From assembly GCA_021325355.1 (NCBI GenBank), contig JAJPHI010000020.1, forward strand, positions 213,473 to 277,472: 64,000 nucleotides of DNA, written 5' to 3'. Within the stretch, counting starts at the first letter, position 1. Each line of letters opens with the position of its first letter. The DNA is from Pseudomonadota bacterium. Lineage in GTDB: Bacteria > Desulfobacterota > Binatia > Binatales > Binataceae. The notes below the pieces were generated by a model, which worked only from the letters and a program-made list of their open reading frames with translations, did no database searches and was not told the origin of the DNA. The position numbers and the translations under genes are program-made. Shown here one piece after another: positions 43,064 through 52,233 of this stretch.

Positions 43064-45130
43064 ATGGACAAGGCTATGCTTTACGGCAGTCAGCGCACAA
43101 CGCCAGGCGCAACCGCGCGCGAAAAGCTCTACGCCTTCCTAAAGGAGCGACCCGGCGGCGCTGACGCCCGCGAATTGAGCGGCCTCCTGTTTCGCGGCCG
43201 TGATTCGGATCCGGACCTCGGCGAACGCCTCATCCACGCCCTCATCGGCACCGACCCGAACTTCTCCCACGATCCTGCGAGCGGTCTCTGGTCAATCCGC
43301 GCGAGCGGCGCCCTGCGGCGGCCGCTCGCGGAGGCCGAGTTCGTGGTGCTCGACCTCGAAACCACCGGCGGCGCGGTCGCCCCCGGCGCGATTATCGAAG
43401 TCGGCGCCTACCGGATGCGCGGGCAGCAGATGGTCGCGAGCTTTCAGAGCCTCGTCCGTCCCCGCTCGGTCGTGCCGCGCTTCGTCGAACGGCTCACTTC
43501 GATCACCAACGCGATGCTCACCGACGCGCCACCAATCGAAGAGGTGCTGCCGCGCCTGCGCGAGTTCATCGGCAGCGCCGTCCTGGTGGCGCACAATGCG
43601 CCGTTCGACCACTCGTTTCTCGATTTCGAGTTCCGCCGTCTCTTCGGGATCGGCCTGCAGAATCCGGTGCTCTGCACGGTGCGGATGGCGCGTCGGCTGC
43701 TGCCTTCGCTCAAGCGCCGGCGGCTCGATCTATTGGCCGAACACTTCGGTCTCTCGACCGCCGGACGCCATCGCGCGCTGGGCGACGCGCGCATGACCGC
43801 GGAATTGTTCGCCATTTTCCTCGAGATGCTCACGAAGATGGGCATCGACCGCCTTGATCGCCTGCTCGACCATCATGGGCGCGGCCTCAGCGGCCGCCGC
43901 CTGGAACGTCACGTGCCACCCGCAGTTATCGCCGCGATACCCCAGACACCGGGCGTTTACCTGATGCGCAATGAGCGCGGCGAGCTGCTCTATATCGGCA
44001 AGGCCCGGCGGCTCAAGGAGCGCGTCGCGTCCTACTTCAGCGGCGCCCTCAATCTCAACGCCAAAACCGCCGAGCTGGTCAGCCACGTATGGTCGATTGA
44101 GACCCTCACGACGGCTTCCTCGCTCGCCGCGTCGCTGCTCGAGTCACGCCTTATTCGCGAGCACAAGCCGCCGTTCAACCGGATGCTGAAGGCGGCGGCG
44201 CCAGCCTTCTTCATCCGCATCGATTTGAACGATCCGTTGCCGCGCCTGCAGGTTTCGCCAAAGCTCAGCGCGAAGCAGGGCGTGATGCAGCTTGGACCGT
44301 TTATCGGACGGCGCAATCTCGACCACTCGGTACGCGCGCTGTCGCGGCTGCTCGGCCTGCGCGTATGCCACGGGCGGCTCGCTCCTGACTCGGCCTTCTC
44401 GCCCTGCATCTACGGGCAGATGGGCCATTGCAGCGTGCCCTGCAATCGCACGATCGACGAGGACGGATATAACGAACGCGTGCGCGGCGCGATTTCCTTC
44501 CTGCGCGGACGCAGCGGTCCGCTGATGGGCGAGCTGGCGCGGGCGCGCGACCAGGCCGGCGCCGCGATGCGCTTCGAGGAGGCCCGCCGCTGCCATCGCG
44601 ACCTCGAGGCGCTGGCCGCGCTGACCCAGCGCGTCCGTCATCTGAGCCGCGTGGTCACGGAAAACAATCTGATTATCGTCCTCAGCGGCATCGCGGAGGA
44701 CGCTGCCGCGCGCCCCGCCGTGGCTTACGTGGTGTTGAGCGGCCGCCTCGCGCTTACCCGCGACCTCGCCTCGCGCGACGATCTCACGGCGATCGGCGCG
44801 TTCGTCAACGCCAACTACGAGCTGTACAAAATGCGTCCAGTGAGACGCGAGGAGCTCGAACCGATGATGATCGTGGCGCGCTGGCTCAAGGAGCGCGCGC
44901 CCGACGACGGCCATCTGATCCACCTCGCCGACGCCCACGTGCCGTTTGAGGAGATCGCGGCGGTCGCCGGCCTCGACCGGGACCAGCGAAGCGCATCCTC
45001 TTCGGGCGGCGAACCAAGCGGCGATGCAAGCGCCATCGGAAGCGGAGCCGGAGGAGGAGTAGGCAAAAAGGCGGTCCGGGGTGAACCCGGACCGCCTTTG
45101 GGATCGGTGAAGAATTCAGCGAGCGCCTAG
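43064..45130 (+). CDS. DEDDh exonuclease (DnaQ-like) fused to UvrC/Cho-type GIY-YIG nuclease
   Basis: About 688 residues. After ~90 residues comes a DnaQ-like exonuclease with VLDLETTG, HNAPFDHSFLD and HRALGDARMT supplying the DEDDh ligands. From ~290 a GIY-YIG domain follows (PGVYLMRNERGELLYIGKA, then RLKERVASYF) with a catalytic-type Glu in LLESRLIREHKPPFN, then a CxxxxxGHCSVPC cysteine region and a UVR-like helix pair (~510-540). UvrC's C-terminal RNase H and HhH domains are missing. Such fusions occur in other bacteria and suggest a repair nuclease. The frame opens at 42950 inside parS; I prefer ATG 43064. The last ~45 codons look unreliable (see findings). Confidence 0.87.
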   Translation: MDKAMLYGSQRTTPGATAREKLYAFLKERPGGADARELSGLLFRGRDSDPDLGERLIHALIGTDPNFSHDPASGLWSIRASGALRRPLAEAEFVVLDLETTGGAVAPGAIIEVGAYRMRGQQMVASFQSLVRPRSVVPRFVERLTSITNAMLTDAPPIEEVLPRLREFIGSAVLVAHNAPFDHSFLDFEFRRLFGIGLQNPVLCTVRMARRLLPSLKRRRLDLLAEHFGLSTAGRHRALGDARMTAELFAIFLEMLTKMGIDRLDRLLDHHGRGLSGRRLERHVPPAVIAAIPQTPGVYLMRNERGELLYIGKARRLKERVASYFSGALNLNAKTAELVSHVWSIETLTTASSLAASLLESRLIREHKPPFNRMLKAAAPAFFIRIDLNDPLPRLQVSPKLSAKQGVMQLGPFIGRRNLDHSVRALSRLLGLRVCHGRLAPDSAFSPCIYGQMGHCSVPCNRTIDEDGYNERVRGAISFLRGRSGPLMGELARARDQAGAAMRFEEARRCHRDLEALAALTQRVRHLSRVVTENNLIIVLSGIAEDAAARPAVAYVVLSGRLALTRDLASRDDLTAIGAFVNANYELYKMRPVRREELEPMMIVARWLKERAPDDGHLIHLADAHVPFEEIAAVAGLDRDQRSASSSGGEPSGDASAIGSGAGGGVGKKAVRGEPGPPLGSVKNSASA
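45065..45099. terminator. bidirectional intrinsic terminator
   Basis: A stem of 12-14 bp (AGGCGGTCCGGG with CCCGGACCGCCT, loop GTGAA) with AAAAA on the left and TTT on the right. On the minus strand it is followed by five T, an excellent terminator for the LLM gene whose stop is at 45127. On the plus strand it serves the exonuclease gene, but it lies inside that gene's apparent frame. Confidence 0.88.
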
Positions 45131-46347
45131 GGGCGAACGCGGGTAACCTCGCGATCGGCCAGTGGCGACGGCGCGTGCCCCTTCGCCTCCGCGTGCTCGC
45201 GATAATCCTGCATCGACTTCATGATCGCGGCGACCGACGAATTGAACAGCGCCTCCTTGCGCTGCGCCGTCCAGTTCTGCGAGAAGCTGATGGGCTCGAC
45301 AATCCCCTGGAAGCGCGGCGCGACGTATCGCGCCCAGAGCTCGTACGAGCGCAGAATCTTCTCGCGCGAGGCCCATTCGTGGGCGAGCAGCAGGACGCCG
45401 CCGAAGCCGCCCCCGGAAGCCTCGATCGTCTGGTTAATCCGTTCGATCGCATCGTCGGGCGTGCCGATAATCACGCCGCCGCGCGCCGCCATGCGGTCGG
45501 CATTCATCTCCGAGGTCGGCTGATTGGGATATTCCTGGAATTGAATCTGCGCGCCGAGCGTGCCGATGAAATACTCCTGGATCCAGCGGTTGCAGCCGTC
45601 GCGAATATCGTCGAGCGCCTCTTTTTTCGATTCAGCCAGATGGGCGGGGAAGACCAGGCGCCAATTTTTGCGATCGATCGTCTTGCCGTTCTCAGCGGCG
45701 ATCTCCTCGGCCATCGCCCAGCGTTGTGGCAGCTCATTGAGGCCGCCCGGAGCAAAGCTCGCGATCGACAGCACGCCGCATCCGAGCTGCCCCGCCGCCA
45801 CCATCCCGGAAGGCGAAAAGGTGTTGGCGACAAAGATCGGCATGTGCGGCTTCTGGAAGGGCTTCACCTGCAGATGCGCCTCGCGCAGCTTGAAGTAGGA
45901 GCCGTCGATGGTGATGCCGCCCTCTTCGGTAAACAGCCGCACCACGGCCTTGATACCTTCAACCATGCGGTCGCGCTGCGTGGTGGTTTCGATCCCGAGC
46001 ATGTAGGCGTCCGACGGCAGCGCGCCCGGACCGCATCCGAGGATCACGCGGCCGTGGGTCAGTTGATCGAGCAGGGCGAAACGATTGGCGATATTGAACG
46101 GATGATGATAGGGGACGCTCACCACCCCGGAACCCAGCATGATGCGTTTGGTGCGGGTCGCGGCGACCGCCATGAAAATTTCCGGCGACGGAATGATTTC
46201 CCATCCGGCGGAGTGATGCTCACCGATAAAGGCCTCGTCGAAGCCGAGTTCGTCGAGCCATTCGATCAGTTGCAGATCGCGCTCGAAGGCCAGCGCCGGA
46301 TTTTCACCGACGCGATGGAACGGGGCCATAAAGATGCCGAATTTCAT
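45127..46347 (-). CDS. LLM-class flavin-dependent oxidoreductase (luciferase-like monooxygenase)
   Basis: 406 residues, bacterial luciferase alpha/beta TIM-barrel type. It begins MKFGIFMAPFHRVGENPALAFERDLQLIEWLDELGFDEAFIGEHHS (abbreviated: ELGFDEAFIGEHHS), with GSGVVSVPYHHPFNIANRFALLDQLTHGRVILGCGPGALPSD in the middle (short form: LTHGRVILGCGPG). These are typical of reduced-flavin (FMNH2) alkane/limonene-type monooxygenases more than of short F420 enzymes; length (~400) also fits that group. Substrate unknown. It is transcribed toward the exonuclease gene and has its own upstream gap of 115 bases to the AsmA-like gene. Confidence 0.92.
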   Translation of the reverse strand: MKFGIFMAPFHRVGENPALAFERDLQLIEWLDELGFDEAFIGEHHSAGWEIIPSPEIFMAVAATRTKRIMLGSGVVSVPYHHPFNIANRFALLDQLTHGRVILGCGPGALPSDAYMLGIETTTQRDRMVEGIKAVVRLFTEEGGITIDGSYFKLREAHLQVKPFQKPHMPIFVANTFSPSGMVAAGQLGCGVLSIASFAPGGLNELPQRWAMAEEIAAENGKTIDRKNWRLVFPAHLAESKKEALDDIRDGCNRWIQEYFIGTLGAQIQFQEYPNQPTSEMNADRMAARGGVIIGTPDDAIERINQTIEASGGGFGGVLLLAHEWASREKILRSYELWARYVAPRFQGIVEPISFSQNWTAQRKEALFNSSVAAIMKSMQDYREHAEAKGHAPSPLADREVTRVRP

Positions 46348-46462
46348 CCTGGTGTCCTCTTTACCGCGCCGATGCGCTGGCTGACCTTACGCCGCCGCGC
46401 ACCGACCGGGCAATAGCGCAATTTGGCATCCGGAGGCGCCGGCGCGCGGGCGGACGGTTGGA

Positions 46463-49400
46463 TCATTGCAGCTTCAGATTGACGCCGAGCACGGCGGTCG
46501 CGCTGTCCTGCTTGTTCCGGCCGTTCAGCTCCGGAGCGACCAGGAAGAGCCGCGACAGGGCAATGCCTTTTTGCGTCAGCCCTTTGCGCGCCGCCTCGGC
46601 CCGGCGATTGGCGAGTTTGGTGAGATCGTCCGGGGTTACGTCCTCGTGCGCGAGCATCAGCTTGCGCATCTGGTCGGGCGGGAGCGACTTGGTCATGCCG
46701 ACGACGTCGCGCGGCTTGGCAAATTTCGCCGCCTTGTACGCGCGTTTGAGATATTTGTTGTATTCGTCCTTGCCGACGGTAACGTCGCCCGCACTCTCGT
46801 CGCCGACGTCCTTCAGTTTCTGCTCGAGCACCTGCTGATCGAGCTTGGCCTCGCGCACACCGTCGGTATCGAACTGCGGATTCACGACGCCAGCGATTTC
46901 AAGCTGGAGCGCCGGACGCTCGCTCAGCGCCTTGGCGATCAGCGCGAGCCGCTGCTGGCTGTCGGGGGTCAAATCGGCGAAACCCGGCTTAAACATGATG
47001 TACTGCAAATCCGCGCCGCCGTTGCCGCCCGCCGCGTGGGCGAGCCCGCCGAGCGCGCTGCCCAGCAGGCTGAACGGCGCCTCGACCACCTTGGTGATGA
47101 GATTCTTCAGGACCAGCAGGATGGCGCCGCCGATACTGAACTGCGGATTATTCAGCGAGCCCGAGACCGGAATGGTCAGATCGATTACGCCCTGCGAGTT
47201 CTTGAGGAGCGCCACGGCGAGCCGGATGGGCAGGTTGAGGACGCTCTTGCCCTCGACCTTGTCGCCGAAGGTTAACTGATCGATGTAGATGTGATTGTTC
47301 GCGGTGAGCTGCTGGTCCTTCAGCAGGTAGTGCACATCGAGCTTCAAGGTGCCCTTGATGATCGGATAGCCGGTGTACTTCGCCGAGTAAGGCGAGAGCC
47401 CCGGCAGCTCGATACCTTCGGCCTTGGCCGCGATATCGACGAAAGCCATCGGCGCCAGCGGATTCACCGAGCCATTGATCGTAAGTGGGCCGCTGTCATT
47501 GACCAGCCCCTCGAGCCTGACGTCGGCGGGGGCGGTTGAAGCCGTGCCGAAGGCGCCGATTTCACCGGCGACCTGGGTCAGGTCGGCCGAATAATGCGGC
47601 TGGATGAAATGATCGGTGTAGTTGATATTGCCGCCGGCGAGCGTGATACCGCCGATATCCATGTCGAAGGGCAGCGGCTTGGGCGGCGCCGGCGGGGTCT
47701 GCGCGGCCGGTGCCGGTGCCGCTTCCGTCGGCGGCGGCGCGGGCGGCGGCGGACCGGTCTCCTCGGGTCGCGTCAGCGAGCGCCGCGCCTCCTCGGGACT
47801 GCTCGTGATGTCCTTGAAATTCAAACGCCCGTTGCTCTCGAGAATGACCCGGGAATAGAAATTCGCCAGGGCGATGTGACCGATGCGCACGTGCGGTTTG
47901 GCCCCGCCGTAGGCGGCAACGATCCGGCTCAGCTTAAGCGAGCCGAAGCGCACGAAGTCGTCGCCGGTCACGCGATCGAGGAAGCGGGCGCCGCCGAGGA
48001 TAACGTCGCCGCGGTAGGTCGCGCGCAACGGTCCGCGGCGCCGCTGGCTCGCTTGCGCAGCGCCATTCATGGTGAGCATCAGCGCGCCGATCTTCACATT
48101 GACCTGGTTGCCCAAGTAGGCGTTGAGAGCCGTCAGATCGAGCCGCCGGGTGACGATGCGCAGTTTTGCGTCGAGCGGTTCGGGCGCTGCCGAACCGTCA
48201 ATTTTTATCGTTCCCTTGCGATTGACCGTCGCCTGCATCGCGATACCGATGGGCTTCGCGAGATCGTTCGAGACGCCCTTGAGCGCGAGCTCGAGCGGCG
48301 CCACGTCGAGCTTCACCGGCGCTGCGCCGGTTTCGTCGAGCGCATGGAGCTCGGCTTTATCCAGGGTCAGCGCGGCAATCTGGTATTGCCAGCCTGGCGC
48401 GGGCGCGTTCGGCGCCGCGGGCGCGGCGGGCGGAGCCGCCGGCGCGCGACGGGTTCGGCGTCTTGCGCTCCTCGCGGTTTTGGCAACGGGGGGCGGCGGC
48501 GAAGCGGCGCTGGTCTTCGCGAGGTCGAGCAGGTTGAGGCGGCGGTTGCGGGCGCGCCTGACGTACAGTTTCAGAGTGTCGGCGTGGACCTGATCGATAA
48601 ACACCTGGCGCGAGGCGAGGTCCGCCTGCTTGACGGCAACCGTGAACTTGCCAAACGCCACCGGTTGCTCGCGGCCGTCGGGCGCCCGGAGATCAAAATT
48701 TTCCAGCGTGAGCGTTGCCGGTTCGACGTGAACGTTGGTTTTATCGGGGCGCAGGTCGGTCTGCGTGGTCGCGCTCGCGCTCAGCTTGCCGGACGCGAGC
48801 GTGGCGTTCAGATAGGGCGCGGCGAACGCCTTCAGCGCGGCGAGATCGATCTGTGTGAGCGTCAGGTTGGTGGTGACCTGACGGCGCGCCAGCCCGAGAT
48901 TGCCGGTGGCGGCGATCGTACCGCCGCTCGCCAGGTTCGCATTGATCGCATACGGCGCGAGGTTGTCGCCGACCGTGCGCAACTGCTGGAGCTTGACGCT
49001 CAGATTGTTGACCGTGATCGCCGCCGGCGTCGGCAGAGTTTCGTCCGTCAGATTCACGGAGCTGTTGCTCAACTCGAACGACTCGACGGCGGCATCGAGC
49101 GTCGCTTTGGCTTCGGGTACCGGTGTCGGCGTGGCCGCGGCCGGCATCGCGTACTGCAGGCCGCCGGCGAATTGCGGCGGCGTCGCCTGCGCGATCGGCG
49201 TCGGCGCGAGGGGTGAAGGACTCGGCGACGGTGCCGCGGTCGGGGTGACGGTCGGAGTGGCGGTCGCGGTCGGCGACGCCGAGTTCCCGCGCGCCGCCGC
49301 CACTGGCGACGGCAGCGAACTCGGACCAGGATTCGGACTCGGGCCCGGGGCGCCAGCGGGCGCCGCGGGGCCGGTCGAGGAGGCTTCGAAAAGCGGCGTC

Positions 49401-50437
49401 AGGTTAGTTGCGCCGCCGGGCTTGCGCACGAGATTGGTATCGAGGCCATCGAGCGCGATCCGTTGAAGATGGAAAACCCCTTCCAACGGTCGGACCTGGG
49501 TGAAGTCCATCCGCGCGTGCTTGAGCGACAGCAGCGGTGCGTCGGCGACGTCGTGGAGCTCGACCGTATCGAGCGCGGCGCTGCCGGCAATCCGGATATG
49601 GGAGCGTCCATCGGCGTTCTCGAAGTGGATCTGCAGGACCGTCGAAAAGCTACCCTTCGGCAGCTTGACCGGGACTTTGATCGGCGCGTAGGCAAAATAG
49701 CGGGTGAGGTCGAGATGGTGCAGATCGAGATCGAGCTCGGTCTCGAGGTTCCGGCCGAAGGGCTTGCTCTTGCCAGCGAGCAGAAAGGGGCTGCCGTCGA
49801 TGACCATCTGCAGGTAGGGCCGCACGAAGATGTCGGTGTCGGCGGGCAGATTGGCAATAAAGGGCAGCGCGAGGCGCACGTGCTCGATCCGGTGTTCCTG
49901 CGCCATCACTTCGTCGTCGAAATAGACCGCGCCGTTGTTCAACTGGATATTTGAAACGGCGAAGTAAAAAGGCTTGCTCGGCGGCGGCGGGGTGCTCGGC
50001 GGCGGCCGTGCAATAAGATCCGAGAAATTGAAAGTCTGCTCCCCGGTGCGCGCGATATGCACCGCGAGGCCGTCGGCGTCGAGCTCGCCGATAACCGGCG
50101 CGAGGCGCCTCAGCGTGCTCCACGAGAGGCGGACGACGAGTCGCGGCAGATCAACGAACGGATGCTGCGGGTCGCGATCGGCGATATGCAGGTCCTTGAG
50201 CTGCAACCGCAGTTTGTAGGGATTGAAAGCGATCGGCCCCACCGTAATCGCCCGATGGAGCGAGGCGGCGACCGATCCCGTAAGCACGCGGCGCACGATA
50301 TAGGGGGTCAGAAAAAATCCGGCGATGGTGTAGATGACGAAGATAACGGCGGCCGTAAGCGCCAGCCGCCGCGGCCATCGCCGCGGCCGCGCTCCGGCGC
50401 GAGCCGTCCCCTCATCTCTTGGTCGAAACAGCCGCAT
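46463..50437 (-). CDS. large AsmA-like/DUF748 inner-membrane-anchored periplasmic protein
   Basis: 1324 residues. A basic N-terminus and one membrane helix (~25-48) are followed by repeated DUF748-type beta modules, ending with VLKNLITKVVEAPFSLLGSALGGL and the C-terminal DUF748 helix-rich block (MFKPGFADLTPDSQQRLALIAKALSERPALQLEIAGV, abbreviated). The family belongs to the AsmA/TamB/VPS13-like bridge proteins implicated in phospholipid movement to the outer membrane; its role here is inferred. Two low-complexity linkers stand out: a Pro/Thr/Ser/Ala stretch around residues 350-425 and an Ala/Pro/Arg one near 650-680. It is next to an L,D-transpeptidase gene on the same strand. Confidence 0.85.
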   Translation of the reverse strand: MRLFRPRDEGTARAGARPRRWPRRLALTAAVIFVIYTIAGFFLTPYIVRRVLTGSVAASLHRAITVGPIAFNPYKLRLQLKDLHIADRDPQHPFVDLPRLVVRLSWSTLRRLAPVIGELDADGLAVHIARTGEQTFNFSDLIARPPPSTPPPPSKPFYFAVSNIQLNNGAVYFDDEVMAQEHRIEHVRLALPFIANLPADTDIFVRPYLQMVIDGSPFLLAGKSKPFGRNLETELDLDLHHLDLTRYFAYAPIKVPVKLPKGSFSTVLQIHFENADGRSHIRIAGSAALDTVELHDVADAPLLSLKHARMDFTQVRPLEGVFHLQRIALDGLDTNLVRKPGGATNLTPLFEASSTGPAAPAGAPGPSPNPGPSSLPSPVAAARGNSASPTATATPTVTPTAAPSPSPSPLAPTPIAQATPPQFAGGLQYAMPAAATPTPVPEAKATLDAAVESFELSNSSVNLTDETLPTPAAITVNNLSVKLQQLRTVGDNLAPYAINANLASGGTIAATGNLGLARRQVTTNLTLTQIDLAALKAFAAPYLNATLASGKLSASATTQTDLRPDKTNVHVEPATLTLENFDLRAPDGREQPVAFGKFTVAVKQADLASRQVFIDQVHADTLKLYVRRARNRRLNLLDLAKTSAASPPPPVAKTARSARRRTRRAPAAPPAAPAAPNAPAPGWQYQIAALTLDKAELHALDETGAAPVKLDVAPLELALKGVSNDLAKPIGIAMQATVNRKGTIKIDGSAAPEPLDAKLRIVTRRLDLTALNAYLGNQVNVKIGALMLTMNGAAQASQRRRGPLRATYRGDVILGGARFLDRVTGDDFVRFGSLKLSRIVAAYGGAKPHVRIGHIALANFYSRVILESNGRLNFKDITSSPEEARRSLTRPEETGPPPPAPPPTEAAPAPAAQTPPAPPKPLPFDMDIGGITLAGGNINYTDHFIQPHYSADLTQVAGEIGAFGTASTAPADVRLEGLVNDSGPLTINGSVNPLAPMAFVDIAAKAEGIELPGLSPYSAKYTGYPIIKGTLKLDVHYLLKDQQLTANNHIYIDQLTFGDKVEGKSVLNLPIRLAVALLKNSQGVIDLTIPVSGSLNNPQFSIGGAILLVLKNLITKVVEAPFSLLGSALGGLAHAAGGNGGADLQYIMFKPGFADLTPDSQQRLALIAKALSERPALQLEIAGVVNPQFDTDGVREAKLDQQVLEQKLKDVGDESAGDVTVGKDEYNKYLKRAYKAAKFAKPRDVVGMTKSLPPDQMRKLMLAHEDVTPDDLTKLANRRAEAARKGLTQKGIALSRLFLVAPELNGRNKQDSATAVLGVNLKLQ

Positions 50438-50541
50438 GGTCAGGTACCGGTCGCCCTAATTTCCACGGACTGCCCTGTCGAGTAAAGGCTTGAGCGGCGA
50501 TCGCGGCGCGCGCGGCGGCGCCGTCTCACCAGGGGGCGCGC

Positions 50542-52233
50542 TTAAGGGTACGGATAACCCTGGGCGAGCAGGTTTTCGAGTTGACGGTCGTAACCGTAGA
50601 TGTCGTCGAAGAAATAGACTTTGCCGTCGCGCCCGGCGCGCGCGGTGCCATAGATAATCAGCACCGGGATCGGCGGCGCCACTGCCACCGCGACATTGTC
50701 CGGTCCGATCGTCATCGCCGTGGCGATTCGCGCCTGATCCCATCGCGGCTGCTTGCGCAGCACCCAGAGAGCGAGTGACGTCGGATCGGCGACGCGGATA
50801 CAGCCGTGGCTGAAGTCACGGCGCGACTTCGCAAACAGGGTGACCGACGGTGTATCGTGCATATAAACGTTGTAGCTGTTGGGAAAGAGAAACTTCACGA
50901 GGCCCAGGGAATTTTTGTCACCGGGCTTCTGCCGCAGCAGCAACTGTCCCGCCCGCAGTCTGGCGAGGACCGCCGAGCCGACCGCGCCGTCCGTCACCAC
51001 CGTCCCGTCGTTGGTCACCACTTCGTAGTTGCCGCTCGCGAGATAGCCGGGATTGGCGGCGAGTTTGGGCACCAGTTCCGCACGCTGGATGCTCAGCGGC
51101 ACGTTCCAGTAGGGGCGAAAGACCACGGTGCGCAGGTTGCCGGTGAAGACCGGCGTGCGATGCTGAAAGGCGCGGCCGACCACCACGCGCATCCGCAGTT
51201 CCGCGGTGCCGTCCGGTCCGTAGGCGCGCAGCATGAACTCGGGGATATTCACCACGATCGGCGGTTGGGAGAAACTCGCCGGCAACCATCGCCAGCGCTC
51301 GAGCGCAAGCCGGATCTGTTCGAGCCGCCAGGTCAGCGGCACGTTCATCGCGGCGATCGTGCCCTTGCCGAGGCGTCCGTCGGGATCGAGGCCGTGGCGC
51401 TCCTGAAAGCTTCGGACGGCTGCGACGATGGCACCCTGATAAAGCCCCGGCGCCGTGGCCACCGCAGTGTCCGCAGGGAGATCGCCGACCGCGCGCAGCA
51501 GCGCGACGAGTTGCGACACTCCGGCATAGGTATCGCCCGGGTTGACCGTCCGCTCCGGCGCGGGCAGCGGCGCGCCCTGATACTGCGCCGCGATCCGCAC
51601 ATAAAGGAGCGCCGCCTGTTCGAGACGCCGATAGCCGTCGAATGGCGGTTCGACCGCGCTTATCAGTTGCGGGACGTCGCCGGGCTGCGCATTGACGAAG
51701 CGGCTGCGGATCAACACCGGAAGGTCGTATTTCTTCTGATCCACATCGAGTTCGAAATTCACGGCGCGCGGATTGACCCGACCGATATGGAGGTCCGAGA
51801 TAAAGCGCATCAGACACACGGTCATCGCGAGATCGAATTCGGCGCGCTGCGTGATCGTGGGCGGCGGTTGCGTCTGGCGGAGCGCGGCAAGCCGCGCAGG
51901 CCAGCGGTCGGCGTCGTAGTCGTCGGGGCGCAGGCCCTTCAGGTCGGCGTGCTGGAACTGATCGATCAGGGCAAGCGCAGCGGGCGTCGGCCCGTGGTCA
52001 TCGATCCAGGCGGGCGCATAGGCGGCGGGCGCGTAGAATTGGTTGACGTAGCCCTGGTAATCGACGAAGACCGGCCAGTGGAGGGCGGGCAGGCGACCGG
52101 CCGCGATCCATTGCTGCAGAAGCTCGGCGAGCTCGGCCTGCGGCGTCGCAGGAGCAGCCGCCACCACCCGCGCCGCCAGCGCCAACCCCAGCGCCAGACA
52201 GGCGATGGGGATCGAGCTCGCGGCGCGCTTCAC
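50542..52233 (-). CDS. YcbB/LdtD-type murein L,D-transpeptidase
   Basis: 563 residues with an N-terminal signal peptide (~1-27, ending AAAP). Domains: scaffold helices, a peptidoglycan-binding domain (~240-300, with VRSFQERHGLDPDGRLGKGTIAAMN-type repeat), and the YkuD catalytic domain with the SHGCIRV motif; the catalytic Cys is near residue 477. It makes 3-3 cross-links in periplasmic peptidoglycan. Length and order match E. coli YcbB (615 aa). GTG start; overlaps miaB by 4 bases and lies upstream of the AsmA-like gene, giving the unit miaB-ldt-asmA-like. Confidence 0.93.
   Translation of the reverse strand: MKRAASSIPIACLALGLALAARVVAAAPATPQAELAELLQQWIAAGRLPALHWPVFVDYQGYVNQFYAPAAYAPAWIDDHGPTPAALALIDQFQHADLKGLRPDDYDADRWPARLAALRQTQPPPTITQRAEFDLAMTVCLMRFISDLHIGRVNPRAVNFELDVDQKKYDLPVLIRSRFVNAQPGDVPQLISAVEPPFDGYRRLEQAALLYVRIAAQYQGAPLPAPERTVNPGDTYAGVSQLVALLRAVGDLPADTAVATAPGLYQGAIVAAVRSFQERHGLDPDGRLGKGTIAAMNVPLTWRLEQIRLALERWRWLPASFSQPPIVVNIPEFMLRAYGPDGTAELRMRVVVGRAFQHRTPVFTGNLRTVVFRPYWNVPLSIQRAELVPKLAANPGYLASGNYEVVTNDGTVVTDGAVGSAVLARLRAGQLLLRQKPGDKNSLGLVKFLFPNSYNVYMHDTPSVTLFAKSRRDFSHGCIRVADPTSLALWVLRKQPRWDQARIATAMTIGPDNVAVAVAPPIPVLIIYGTARAGRDGKVYFFDDIYGYDRQLENLLAQGYPYP

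Noticed and set aside
47594..49216. 540-codon open frame antisense to the AsmA-like gene
   Set aside because: Arginine/glycine-rich shadow with no fold or motif; the opposite strand encodes a continuous 1324-residue family member.
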